From Owenia fusiformis (lineage: Eukaryota; Annelida; Polychaeta; Sabellida; Oweniidae), in NCBI GenBank assembly GCA_903813345.2, contig CAIIXF020000012.1, positions 36,002,528 to 36,066,527 of the forward strand: 64,000 nt of DNA. Reading direction: 5' to 3'. The notes under the pieces are model-generated. The model saw nothing but the letters and a program-made list of their open reading frames with translations. It was not told the origin of the DNA and did not search any database. Positions 21,273-33,491 of this stretch are shown piece by piece. The stretch's first letter is position 1. Each line of letters starts with the position of its first letter. A program made the translations under genes and the position numbers.

Positions 21273-23170
21273 GAAATTATATAAAATGAATATAATTCAA
21301 CTCTATTTCAAAATATATACATGTGTTTGGTTACACAATTCTACATAGATTTACCGTCAGTTATGCAAAACAACAGAAAGTAACGTTCATTTCAGTCAAA
21401 TACACTTATGAAATTCAGTGTATCTAGGAAATTCAATGCAAACTATAACGTAACTTGATAACCGTAATTCTGCTTGCCAGTTTTCCTCACTGGGTAAAAT
21501 GACCTGTCTAATTAGTTCAATACAGGCAAAAAAGGGGGGTTATTGTCATCATAGAATGAAAGATAAATTCTTAGAAGGGTTTGTATGGGCTAAAATAGCC
21601 AGATACGCATCAATACAATGAGTACAGGTATGTTTCTTTTGTTCTGGATAGTGATAATGATCAACTGTTTTCAGAAGGTGTTTACATGTAATACAGATAA
21701 TGTGACCATATGGGAGCTGACTAAGACTAAGGGTTTGATTAGTGCAATGAAAATATAAAGGTGGTCGGATAGTCACTGTGTAGCAAATGGGACAAAAACT
21801 TAAGAGAGTTATGCAAAATTCCAAATAGGATCTTCTCACAGTAATTACAAAGGCACACAAAGATTTAAAATGCTGTGAGGCTTTATATTCGCAAATTAAT
21901 ACCAACACTGACTATGCTTAGTTCCCTGGGACGAATAAGGGTATCAGCAAAGTAATTGCCCTTGCTTACCCAAAATCAAACCCTGCCCGGGGGATGTTTT
22001 GAATAATTAGGTAATGGAGTGAAAAAAATACAACAATTGCTAGATTCGCTAAGAATTTCCAATATAAATGTAATCAATCTCAAGGAAAGTAAATAAAATA
22101 TGCCCAGTGAAATCAATTGAGCGCTCAAAAGTCAATTATTGCTGTGAAGCTGTTTGACAACTGAAAAATCGTCACTAGTCCATGCCTGATGATACTAACC
22201 AGGTGCATCACAGACCCCTCGGAGTATCAGCAAATATGATGATTGCCTTAGAAAAACTCCAAACCAACTCGTCTCGGGAAATATAAAGAATAGATTGTGT
22301 AATTATACTACATGTATAAAAGCTGTGGAATGGATAGCCAATGTTGCTCAGAAGTTTGCAGTTAACAATGTAATTCTCATATAAAGAGTGAATATTTTAT
22401 ATTATTGGTACAGTTAAATATGCAACGCTTGTTCAAATTCTTCAAGACTATGCTAGGGGGGTTGTATCTTATTTCGAGAGCCACGCAGACTAACAGCGTA
22501 GCAGCAAATAAATTGCCATAGCTTAATTAAGACAAATCAAACCCGACCTTGGGGATAGTATAGAATACATTAGGCAGTTTCAATATATATAAAAGTGAAA
22601 TAAATAGCTGGTAGTTCTCTCAAGTTTTCAGTTCAAAATGTAGATTTTAAGTATGAATATTCTAGTGACTCAAATAATCAACACTGGCAAGCAGATATTA
22701 CCCTCAAATTATATAAGATAAAGCCAAAAATACCAAGTTGGCGATTGAATCTTAAATATACATGTAGGTCAATCTGTAAATTTCAAATGAATCAGAAATG
22801 CTTCTCACAAGAATGTACACGTAGCTCACTCAATGCTTATGAAGGTTTAATTAGAAATAAAATGTCTGAAAGTTCAAATCAATCTGCTATAAAAATACGT
22901 ACAGCCACAGTTTGAGTCAAGGCGTGACCAGGCAGATCGAAATCAAAGTCGTAATCAAACAAAATGGTCCTGATTATTCTTTTTGAACCTGATATAATAA
23001 CCCTCAACGTGGTTTAAATGAATTTATGCTAATGTAAATGAAGCTAAATGAGTGAGAGAAATCAGAAGATTCACCAACAAGGAAAAAGTATAAACAGTTT
23101 CTCTGTTTTAGAGTAAAAGTAATTCCATTACCTTACCAACCCGTTCACCTAGGTTAGTGTATCTAATAAG
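21273..23170. other. Unassigned sequence with degenerate ~280-bp repeats
   Basis: Three degenerate direct repeats near 21930, 22215 and 22490 share AGTATCAGCAAA, a GATTGCC-like word and a TCAAACCC...GGGGGAT block. Apart from the weak RING-like ORF at 21549-21908, no coding signal was found. Confidence 0.45.
21549..21908 (-). other. ORF with a degenerate RING-like cysteine pattern
   Basis: 119-codon open frame containing FCPICYT, then LPYGHIICITC, then CTHC. The spacing resembles a C3HC4 RING (CxxC ... CGHxxCxxC ... CxxC), but the cysteine before GH is a tyrosine. There is no splice context or promoter that would make it a gene. It may be a decayed exon or chance. Confidence 0.2.
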
Positions 23171-23194
23171 ATGATATATATCCAAAATGCAGAG

Positions 23195-23300
23195 CTGTCA
23201 AGTGTCCCGCGAATGGCGGGATTATCCCGCGAATTTGATCAAAATTAGGCTAATTCGCGTGTCACGCAATGTCCCGCGAAGTCCCGCAAATGTGGTTTTG
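23195..23300 (+). repeat. CCCGCGAA repeat cluster, copy 1
   Basis: Several TCCCGCGAA words in about 100 bp, unusually GC-rich for the region. A related cluster in the same orientation lies at 24890-25075. Confidence 0.6.
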
Positions 23301-23594
23301 ACCTCCGCGAATTTCCAAAATTGTTGCAATCCCCTATATTGTGATTATCTTATCTTATATAAGAAGCTAAGTTTTTGCACTTAAAGTTTACCTAATTTTA
23401 AGTACCTAGCATGCTGTTGTTTGGTATCAAAATAAAGAGGAAGGGTTCAACTTTCATTTTATGTACGAAAATAGGGATGTAGGTCAAAAATAGTTCTAAC
23501 GTTGGCCTTTTTACTATCCGTGTGGCCTTCATCTCAGAACTGAGCAAATGTTAGCAAACGCGAGTTACAATAAATGGACGCTGATATCTAGAAA

Positions 23595-24469
23595 GGATTT
23601 GTAGAAAAACCGGGTACCGGGTAGTAGATCCTCCATGCTGTGTTCAAACTTGGTACCCGGTACCCGGTCAAAAAACGGGTACCCAAAAAACGAAAAATAC
23701 GAATATATAACATAATTAGATTATGAGAAAACGTGTAAGATTTATTTTGAATTCACAAAAATGTACGTAACATCCTTCAAAATTGAGCTAGAAGCTTCAA
23801 ATAAAAAGCATATTTAAGGCTCTTTTCTTCCTCTATCGTCATGGCCATATTTTCATTGGTTATGGGGGGGGGGTGCGATCGCACCATCTCCTGGCTACGC
23901 CTATGACATTGTAAGACATAACAATTTACAATTCAGTGGACATTTTGTCGAAAATGGGGATAACTTAAATTATGATTAATAATCAAAATCATGTAAATTA
24001 ACACACGTCACCTCCCTGGTAAAGCAACGATAGCTATTTACAGATTTAAATCATAATCAAAACAATTCACGTACCAACAAAAGAACTATTGTAAATAGAG
24101 TATGATTGATTTGTCCTGTTTTTCAAATCGTCTTACAATGTCATTGGCGTAGCCAGGAGGGGGTGCGATCGCAACCAACCCCCCTCCCCCTCCCCCTCCC
24201 CCTTCATTACCAATGGAAATATGACCATGATGATAGAGGACGAAAAGAGCCTTAAAATGCTTTTTATTTGAAGCTTCTAGCTCAATTTTGAAGGAAGTTA
24301 CATACATTTTTGTAAATTCAAAACAAATCTTACACGTTTTCTAATGATCTAATTATGTTGTCTATTCGTATATTTCGTTTTCTGGGTACCCGGTTTTTTC
24401 GACCGGGTACCAAGTTTGAACCCAGCATGGAGGATTTACTACCCGGTACCCGTTTTTTTCTACAAACCC
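23595..24469. mobile_element. MULE-like foldback element with 10-bp target duplication
   Basis: 875-bp element that is almost entirely inverted repeat: the left arm 23595-23905 and right arm 24125-24469 pair over about 300 bp. Ends read GGATTTGTAG and (reverse complement) GGGTTTGTAG, followed by GGGTACCGGGTAG. The flanks carry an exact 10-bp direct repeat TATCTAGAAA at 23585-23594 and 24470-24479. Long TIRs with 9-10 bp duplications are the hallmark of Mutator-like elements. No transposase is present. Confidence 0.85.
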
Positions 24470-24889
24470 TATCTAGAAAAGTAACCCCATTCCCTATAAT
24501 TTGATGTAGATTAATCGAACCCCTATATCATGGGCTTTCAATTGAAAGAAAATGCCTACAGTATATGAATAGGTACATTTTAATATATAACATTATGGGG
24601 GTAAGCGTTTCATAGTTGTATTGTTCCGAATTTTTGAATTTTGTGTTAGATTACGGTACTCACACCTGAAGCATGGTTTTTGCTTTTGAAAAATTACAAT
24701 AAAGTTTTAATATTCCTATACGTTTTTTGTGAAATTGTGTTGACGTTTATTTAGTTACAATGCAACGGTGCATTGTATTTGCTGATTAATCAGTATCTGG
24801 AAGTTTTACACGCTTTTACATTACTTTTTCTAAAAAATCTGTCCCTCTATCAAGTTTTTGGTGGTAAATCTGTTAACTATTCCGCAATT

Positions 24890-25075
24890 AGGGTGTTTGT
24901 CCCTCGAATGGTCCCGCGAAATCCCGCGAATTTGATAAAAAAAAAGTTGGCCTATTAGCGCAATCACGCAAATCCCTTAAATGTCCCGCGAAATCCCGCG
25001 AATTTAGTAGATGTCCCGCAAAATCCCGCGAATTTTGGGCACTGGGTCTAAAAATCTGTCCCGCGAGAAAATCTT
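24890..25075 (+). repeat. CCCGCGAA repeat cluster, copy 2
   Basis: Paired words TCCCGCGAAATCCCGCGAA recur at about 24911, 24982 and 25013. Shares the CCCGCGAATTTGAT context with copy 1, so the two clusters appear to be direct duplicates separated by the MULE-like insertion and flanking DNA. Confidence 0.6.
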
Positions 25076-25084
25076 TAGGGGTTG

Positions 25085-25551
25085 ACAGTACTGAAAATGT
25101 ATGTGTATTAATTCCAAAATGCAGAGAGAAAGTTAATTCCTGTTACTTGCCGGTGATTCAAAGTCTCACTGAAGAACTGATGATTCATGCAAATCTAGGC
25201 AAAATTTTATAGTCTCAAAATAAAATGTAATCGCTTTAGTTTGGCCCCTATAAACAATCACACATAATAAACATTAAATATTGCTAAAATAAACAATAAC
25301 ATGACATACATTTGATATAAAGTTGACATAATGTGTCTAGTGTAGGAAATTCACCTATAACTTTTAATATGAGACTATCAACAAACATAGCTGAACAAGG
25401 AAGTAGTAAAATAAAAAAATTCTGAACATACTCCTGACTTATGAAGTATTTACAAACATAATTGATAAATAAAGGTAAGAGCAATTTAAATAAAGTGATA
25501 ATCCTCCAGAATAATCACATAACATTGTATTAAGTATGGGAGGATCATCAC
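25085..25551. other. Unassigned AT-rich sequence
   Basis: No coding or repeat signal recognised. Confidence 0.4.
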
Positions 25552-25819
25552 AATCCTATGCCAAGTAGAGTTTTAGGGAGATAAGTTGGTAAGATATACC
25601 CCGTATCCTGATTTTGAGGTTTCCATATCCAGAACCTCCATATCTCCCGCCATATCTCCCGCTTCGGTGCATATCTTCCCGCTTCGGTGCATATCTTCCC
25701 GCTTCCGGTAAGTAGTGGAAATGCAATAAAATGACTTTGCATATGGATGATTTGATTGTTTTTACACTTTGTACTATTGAAATGGCCATATGCACCTGAA
25801 AACTCTACTTGGTATAGGA
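25552..25819. mobile_element. Short TIR element
   Basis: About 22-bp inverted ends: the left contains CCAAGTAGAGTTTT and the right AAAACTCTACTTGG, with one mismatch. Inside, a 20-bp unit with GCTTCGGTGCATATCTTCCC is repeated about 2.5 times (25649-25700). No ORF and no clear target duplication. Confidence 0.5.
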
Positions 25820-27030
25820 TAAAGCAATTATGTACGGTCGGTTTGCATATTGGGTTCATCCCTCGTGAGATATGCACATCTACCTTCGGTCCCTACGGTC
25901 CCTCAGGTAGATATGCATATCTCCCTCTGGATAAACCCCATATCCAAAACCTCCCAGTACATAACCCTTATGTACACTACCACTGCTGCATGTACATATT
26001 AGGGCTCATAAAGAGTGGTTGGGGAGGTTGTGTTTGTCACTTTTAAATTTTACATTTCAAAATTGCCATTTTACATGTCATAATTTCTTGGTTTCATTCG
26101 TTTAGCCGATCAAAACATTGTAAAACAATAAATCGTCTGTTACGTGTAATCAATTTTGTTCAGTTTTGATTAGTTGTCAGAATGAAGTTACGTTCATCTG
26201 AATCCATGTTTCAAAACAAAAATCATATTTTCTTCACTTCAAAATACTTCAGTGAGATGAATGCTCGGAATTGTCGTATTCGTTCTTTTATCTACTCGAT
26301 AGAAGCATTTAGTCGTACATTTGATGCCAGGTCACCTTCTCGCGTACCTCTTGGGGAGCCCCACATTTGTGTCTGTACTCATGGGTCTCATGGAAGTAAA
26401 TTCCCCGGTGTAGCCGAGAGCCACAAACTTTCAACAGGTTCGAAATGGCCAATTTCTCTCATATATACTCATATTTTACTAATTATCACCTACAAAGTAT
26501 TGCTAATAACTATATGTAATTTCAATAAGGAAACTTATCTGGCTACATGTAAATTCAATATCAACACTAGATGTTCGTTCAACACGTCCTGGCTTACCTT
26601 GTGATGACAAACCCTGGGTTTTCGCTATTTATAGTTTATCAACACCTGGACGCATGCGCATTTTATAGTTTATCAGGCACTTTAATATGGCAACAAATAT
26701 ATCTGGAAAGGCTTTAGGCTGCCGAACATTCAATAGCCAGACAATATTTGAAATGACGTTGAAAGTTCAACTGTATGAGTGAACTGCAATACTCAGTAAC
26801 CCTATCAGTTTATATATGGAGACAGAGGGGTTACATCTAAATTGTAGTGGACTATTTAAAGGACTTCCCCATTTTGACTGAAAACGATGTATGTCAACTC
26901 ACTTTTGGTGTATGTCAAGCCAACCAATCTAAACGATACATAGACGACCATCCTCAAGTAAATGGGCCTAATTTGTGTAAAAGTCCAGTAATAGATTTGT
27001 ATCCTCTAAATCTCACTATTCATGGGTGTA
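25820..27030. other. Unassigned sequence
   Basis: Contains a palindromic run of GATATGCATATCTCCC-like words (25870-25945), a duplicated TTTATAGTTTATCA word flanking GACGCATGCGCA (26625-26675), and a possible short coding relic at 26847-26960 (see findings). No gene model can be built. Confidence 0.4.
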
Positions 27031-27530
27031 GTTTTTTTTTTTATAAAAATACTCTTTATTTCTTAAAATCATAGATACATTTTCATTGTTGTTCACGGCG
27101 TAATCGCCCTGAAAGGGCATTTCTACTGCCGCTTTAAGTGAATTTAAAATACAATATAATATAACATTAAGTCAAAGTCATTATTAGAGTAAGAAAAATA
27201 TATAATTTAGATACTATCTGTTTTTCTACCTGTCTGTACCCCCGTTGGTGCCCTGAATTTGAATTACTGTTATCGATTATTTAATGAAATTCAAAACTGC
27301 CTTAAAGATTTTGGAATTGTTTTCATTTGTCAGATCTTTGTCGCCAAAAAGTAGGAAATTTGTCTTATTTTTTAATGTTTTGTATTTAGTAACATCTAAG
27401 TTTAGTTCATGTTTAACCACCGCTAGCGCATTTGTTTCTCTCAGTACATGATGAGTACAACCTAGATCCAGATGTATGTAATAGTATTGATTCAATCAAT
27501 AGATGGTGTTGTTCATACTCAGTTGGGAAT
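27031..27530 (-). mobile_element. 3' end of a non-LTR retrotransposon
   Basis: The minus strand ends in a 12-base A run (T run at 27031-27042). Upstream, 27277-27495 encodes a tail with NKTNFLLFGDKDLTNENN and KIFKAVLNFIK, resembling the extreme C-terminus of CR1/RTE-like ORF2 proteins. About 230 nt of 3' UTR follows. Everything upstream is missing, as in a strongly 5'-truncated copy. Confidence 0.5.
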
Positions 27531-28625
27531 AGGGCTGTAGGCACAAGGGGTATAAAAGCAAAAAGAACTGCACAAAGTTTGACATTTTAAAATCAAAAGA
27601 TATGTCTGAAATGTTGTAAACTGAGGAAGATTATGATAACTCGTAGAGTCTCTTATTAGAGATTTTACATTTTGGCATGCCAACCTAAGGTCCTTACCAT
27701 TAGGGATAAAGGAATTTTTCAGATAAGCCTTAATTAAGCTGTTTCCTCCTGTTCATCCTGCAATCGTTTTGATGAGTTGAAATGATGAAACACATATTCC
27801 TGCATACGTTTTCACTTGTTGAGCACTTGTCAACATTACCATTTACTTATTATTGAGGGGTTTAACAGGGGTCCACAAAAATTAAAAAATATTAGATTTT
27901 GATATTTTTGAAGTTAACAACGGATTATCTACTTATGAATCGGATTTTCGGAAGGTTATTAGCATGACATATTGATTTTATCTGTTTAATTGAAAATAAG
28001 ATCGTCTGTCTGATTATATTTTGCATTCAAAATGATTAAAAACAATTGTTCCATTAAGTTCACTTTCTTTTAACATCATCTTGTTTTTTGTTGATCCGCC
28101 AATTGTTTTGATATCTTTAAATGATAAAACATATATTCCTACATACGTTTTCACATGTTGAGCACTTGTCAACATTACCATTTACTTATTATTGAGGGGT
28201 TTGACAGGGGTCCACAAAAATAAGAAATATTAGATTTTGATATTCTTGAAGTTTACAACGGATTATCTACTTATGAATCGGTTTTTGGGAAGCTTATTAG
28301 CATGACCTATTGATTTTATCTGTTTAATTGAAAATAAGATCATTTGTCTGATTATATTTTACATTCAAAATGATTAAAAATAATGGTTCCCTTTAGTTCA
28401 CTTTCTTGTAACATCATCTTGTTTTTTGTTGATCTGCCAATTGTTTTGATATGTTTAAATGATAAAACATATATTACTACATACATTTTCACCTGTTGAG
28501 GACCTGTCAACATTACCGTTTACTTATTATTGAGGGGTCTAACAGGGGTCAACAAAAATATTAGATTTTGATATTTTTGAAGTTTACAACAGATTATCTA
28601 CTCATTAATCGGCTCTTGGAAAGAT

Positions 28626-29655
28626 TATTATCCCAACGAACGAAGTTCAGTAGGGATATAGTGAAGCCCTCCGTCCGTCAGTCCATCAGTCAGTCAGTCC
28701 ATCCGTCCGTCTGTCCGGAAGATAACTTGAATACTAGTAGACAGATTTTCTTCATATCTGTTGGAAAGATGTATATTGGTGAATAGTTATACGCAAAAAA
28801 AATTTTCAAGATAGCCGCCAGTTTAAAAATGGCGGGAATTTTTCGCAAAAATCTTATGTTTTTCATTTTAAACCAAAATAAGGAACATTATTATTTGAAA
28901 TTTTTGTATAGTATATTAACAATATTTATCTATTTCACATATATCCTGGATTTTTCACACTGACCCCCAGTGGCCGTAAATGGGGGGGGGGGGACACAAA
29001 TTTGCATTAATTTTGAGATGTTTTTGAAGTATAGCTTTATTATACTCAAATGAAAGGCAATTTAGAGTAGATTGCAAATGTTGTAGCGTTTTTCTGATTC
29101 GGGCCTCAAAAAATTCAAAATGGCTGTCTAATGCGGGATTTCGCAATTATTTTCTGATCTCTTAAAAGTATGGCTATATTATAATCAAATTGAAGGAATT
29201 TCGGAGTAGATCATAATATCTTAGATGCGAGTAGAAATAATCTTGATTTACGTCATTATAAATTCACAATTCAGTCATATTTGGAATCTACATATAAAAT
29301 TACATCTAAAAATGTGGTTTTGAAAAGAGTTTATCAACTTTGAAAATTTAATTTTCTTTGAAAATGTGACTTCTAGGTCGGGGAGATTCCCCATAGACCC
29401 CATGTTGTAAAACTACAAAAAGTGAAATATCTTTTCTTGTGTTGGGCAGATAATATTTTCTTTTACTGGACATATTTTAATTTGTATAACTATTGCATAC
29501 ATAAGGGTAATTTGAAAAGTGAACCACTAAAACTGATGCATATTCAAGTTTAAGGGAATTTTGTAATACCCTGGCATGTTATTTCCCCCGAATCAGCCAC
29601 CTGGTGGTGAAACTGGTAACTACCTACTCACATCTGAGTAATTGTGGCAGTGTTT
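28626..29655. other. DNA inserted in the satellite array
   Basis: Begins CCCAACGAACGAAGTTC and a GTCCGTC-rich simple repeat (28666-28720), contains a G run at 28982-28993 and a dispersed repeat copy at 29220-29310. No ORF with recognisable motifs. Ends and target duplication not found. Confidence 0.5.
29220..29310 (+). repeat. Dispersed repeat, copy 2
   Basis: Direct-orientation relative of 17600-17705, sharing CTTAGATGC(A/G)AGTAGAAATA and about 60 following bases. Confidence 0.6.
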
Positions 29656-30140
29656 TTATATATTAATATATATTCCTATATACATTTTTACCTGTTGAGG
29701 ACCTGTCAACATTACCGTTTCCTTATTATTGAGGAGTTTAACAGGGGTCAACAAAAATATTAGATTTTGATATTTTTGAAGTTTACAACAGATTATCTAC
29801 TCATTTATCGGCTTTTGGAAAGTTTATTAGTATGACATATTGATTTTATCTGTTTAATTGAAACTATATTTTGCATTCAAAATGATAAAAAATAATGGTT
29901 CCATTTAGTTCACTTTATTTTAGCATCATCTTGTTTTTCGTTGATCCACCAATTGTTGATATCTTATGATATGTTGACATGATATGTTTACATGATAAAA
30001 CATATATTCCTACATACTTTTTCATCCGTTGAGGACCTGTAAACATTATCGTCTACTTATCATTAAGGGGTTTAACAGAGGTCCATAATAATGAAATATA
30101 TTAGATATTGACACTTTTAAAGTTTTCAACAACTTATCTA

Positions 30141-31971
30141 CTTATGAATTGGCTTTTGCATTTAAATTATAATCTAAGATGAATTAAGAATTTATTCCCG
30201 CTATTTATAAAATTAGATTTTAGCATCAATAAAGCATATTATATGATGTGGGGTGAAAGGATATATGATTTTTGCGATAGAGGCTATCTCACTAAGCACA
30301 TAACTTTAGTAATAGATTATTTTATTTAGTAGAAAATAGACTATCCCATGAGGCAATTCTAGAACCCAAACGCTCTATATTGAAATTAATAAATACCGCC
30401 TCGCCCAATATTTTTTTCTCGAATAGGTATTCTGCCATATCAAGCTCCTGATCATCCAGTATTTGTTTAATATTTCCCGTAGAAATGAGGTTATTAGTAT
30501 TACCACAGTTAATACCCAGGGTTGAAATAGCAAAAATTATATGCATTGAAAGATATGTCATTTCCCGGGGAAAATTGCCGGGTGTCAATGCATAATTGGC
30601 CCGCCACTGTGGCCCGCCACTATGACGTCACATATTGATCAGATCGAAAAAATTATAACTATTTAAACCAATTTAAATTGCTAGGATATGATAATAACCT
30701 TAAAAAGTAAACATTTGATTAGTTATACCAATCATTGTGATTTTAGAGCCCAAATGTTATCTCGTTTTACAGTTTCAATTGTATAAATCTTCTTGCTGTC
30801 AACGTATTTATAATAGTCTACACTTATTTAGTGCCTGTTTGTAATGATACCGACATTATTGTAATATTGAAATTATATAAGTAATAAAGATCCCCAAGTG
30901 GAGGTCAATGTCCCCCCCATTTGTGACATGGTATATACGAATTAGGTTGTAGACATCAGGATGAAACCTGTTTTCATGATTTATACACCTTAATGATGTA
31001 ATTTAATCGTAACAATGTACTAGCTTTCCATCTAAGAACTATACGGAAAAATCTTTAATTTTCGTAAAATAGACCCCTGCTGAAATCGTTCATAAATGAA
31101 GTTCTGTGACCCTGTATGGTGCACAAAAATTCATGAATGGTCAATGATATAATCCTAACTAATAAAAGCAAATTAAAAACATAAGGCTCTGACAATAAGC
31201 TTTAAAAAATTATACAGTGTTTGATGAGTTATACCCCCCACTGTGAACTTGGATTCCATTTTGATCTAAATTTTCAGTTGAAATTTTACATTATGCTCTT
31301 GATATATAATAATTCATACTTTTTGTACTTATTTATTATGTATTCAGAAGAAATCTTTTAAAATGATTATTTCTTTAAAGAATTGACCCCTGCTTAAATC
31401 TCAAATAAATGATAAATGGTAATGTTGTGTGGTTCTCAACAAGCAATACCATATTCAGTGATATTAAATCTATCAATATAATCTATAAAAATGATTGCAA
31501 CTTGAACAGGAGGTAATTTTAAAATTATTGTCAATTCCTTTAACACTACATGGCATGGGTGCACTAAGGTCCTATCACTTTTGGAAGAGTTTATTTTCAT
31601 TCAAAAGGTAGTATAAGAGTCGATACATTTTATAAGCACAACATTTGAATACACACTCACTGGCAAAACGCTAATTTTTGAAATTCCTGTTACTTTTTAC
31701 CATTTGAACCATCATATTTGGCAAATCAATGTAACTTTGGATAAGCTTAAAAATGATATATGACACATGCTATGGAGATATTGGTATATGTCTGCCTAGG
31801 GAGGGGGGCATACTTTGGGTCACTCTGTATATCTGGAAAGTGCATAAGTTCAAAAGCCAGGTATAGAACACAAAAAAAAGAATTAGTAACATTGACATTT
31901 AATCATATCAATGACAATTTTATGGATTAACGGACAAAATATTAGGGTAAATATATCTGATATGCCTATAA
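30141..31971. other. Unassigned AT-rich sequence
   Basis: No gene recognised. A GACCCCTGCT(G/T)AAATC context recurs near 31072 and 31385, hinting at an old ~310-bp duplication. Confidence 0.4.
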
Positions 31972-33491
31972 TTAGACTCCAGATGAAAATCTGGAGTCTA
32001 TTGCTTTTGCCAGTTTTCTTATTATTAGACTCCAGATGAAATCTGGAGTCTATTGTTTTCGTCAGTTTTCTTATTCTTCTTCTTCTTATTATTATTCTAA
32101 CCCAGTTTTCTCAATGACCATTAGGCTCTCAGTAAAGTCAGTCATTTGGTCAATTTAGGTTCAGAATCTAGTTCCTCGGAAATTGGGTCAAATTTTTATC
32201 TAGGTCAAAGGTCAAGAACTAGGTCAAATCCAGTACTTTGCCACTTTTTTCGATTTTCTCGGTTGTCCTTCAATATTTTCGATCCGGGTTTTTTTCATTG
32301 TGTTCCTTATAAAAAAGTAGGAAACCTAGGGTCGATTTAGTTTTTTAATATCTCAAACCGATTTCGAGATATCAGTGTCCGCAAACAAGGTCCAAAAAAA
32401 AGTTCTCCGAATCAAAGGTCCAGGATATTAGTCATATAGGAAATTTTCTCAGGATTCCGAATCTGAAAACCAAATTTAGATCGGACTTCCGGTTCAGAAG
32501 TTATGGCGTTTTGAAAGCTCAAAAATCGCTTAATTTGGTGCCCATGTTAAGTCAATGGGAAAAAAGATTTTTTTGAAGTAAAAAATATGAAATATAGACT
32601 GAGTTTAGCTAAATATAATGAAAGCTTTTAAAAGAATGGGACCTCAAAAGCCATCTAGCTTCAAAATTTGGACACCAAAATGCCTAGGTCAAAATCTAGG
32701 TCAAATTCAAAGTTTTTCCTTATTTTTGCGATTCTGACACTACAGATTAATTATATTCTTCGAAATTTTGTATACATGTAGCCAAGAGTACGCTAATAGT
32801 GTTAGCCTTTTGCCGTCAGAAAGTATTTTGACCCACTTTTGAGATATGGTGTCTGAAAAGTAGGTCAAAATAAAAAGTTCTCCAAATTGAATATATGAGT
32901 TATGAATTAAGGGTAGAATTCTGTCAGGAATCCGAATCTGCAAACCAAATTTCGATCCAACTTCCGGTTCGGAAGTTATGGCGTGTCCGAAAAGTAGGTC
33001 AAAATAAAAAATCTCCAAATTTAACGTATGAGTTATGAATTAGGGGTAGAATTTTGTCAGGAATCCGAATCTGCAAACCAAATTTCGATCCGACTTCCGG
33101 TTCGGAAGTGATAGCGTTTTGAAATTTCGAGAAAAATCGATCTGATGGTATCCTGATAGAAAGTCAAGAGTAGAGAAGAACATATTGAAAAATTCATCCA
33201 TCCTTCCTATCTCATCCTACCCTATCCTTCCTATCTATCCTTCCTTCATATCTTTTCCTTTCTATCCTATCCTATCCTTTCTTCCTATTCTATTCTATCC
33301 TATCCTTCTTTCTTATTCTATCCTATCGTTCTTTCCTATTCTATCCTATCCTACCTTCCTATTTTATTTATCCATCTCTTTCTAGATGACTCAGCTTATT
33401 CTGGATGACTCGGCTTATTCTGGATGACTCGGCTAAAAAAAGTCTAGATCTGGAGTCTGAAATTGAACTTCGTTCAATTTCCAAAATCTAG
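31972..33491 (+). mobile_element. Helentron-like unit A
   Basis: Has two successive 5' ends (AGACTCCAGAT at 31974-31984 and 32027-32037, each followed by its reverse complement). 3' subterminal repeat 33448-33458, hairpin 33459-33481, CTAG 33488-33491. CCTAT-rich tract at about 33200-33375. Confidence 0.7.

Larger units (their letters stand above)
27781..30140 (+). repeat. Interrupted ~338-bp satellite, about five copies
   Basis: Copies start near 27781, 28120, 28458, 29657 and 29990, giving a period of 332-339 bp. The unit begins AATGATAAAACATATATTCC and includes GTTGAG(C/G)ACTTGTCAACATTACC and GATTATCTACT. The third copy is cut at about 28625; about 1 kb of foreign DNA follows to about 29655, where a copy resumes. 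Confidence 0.85.
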
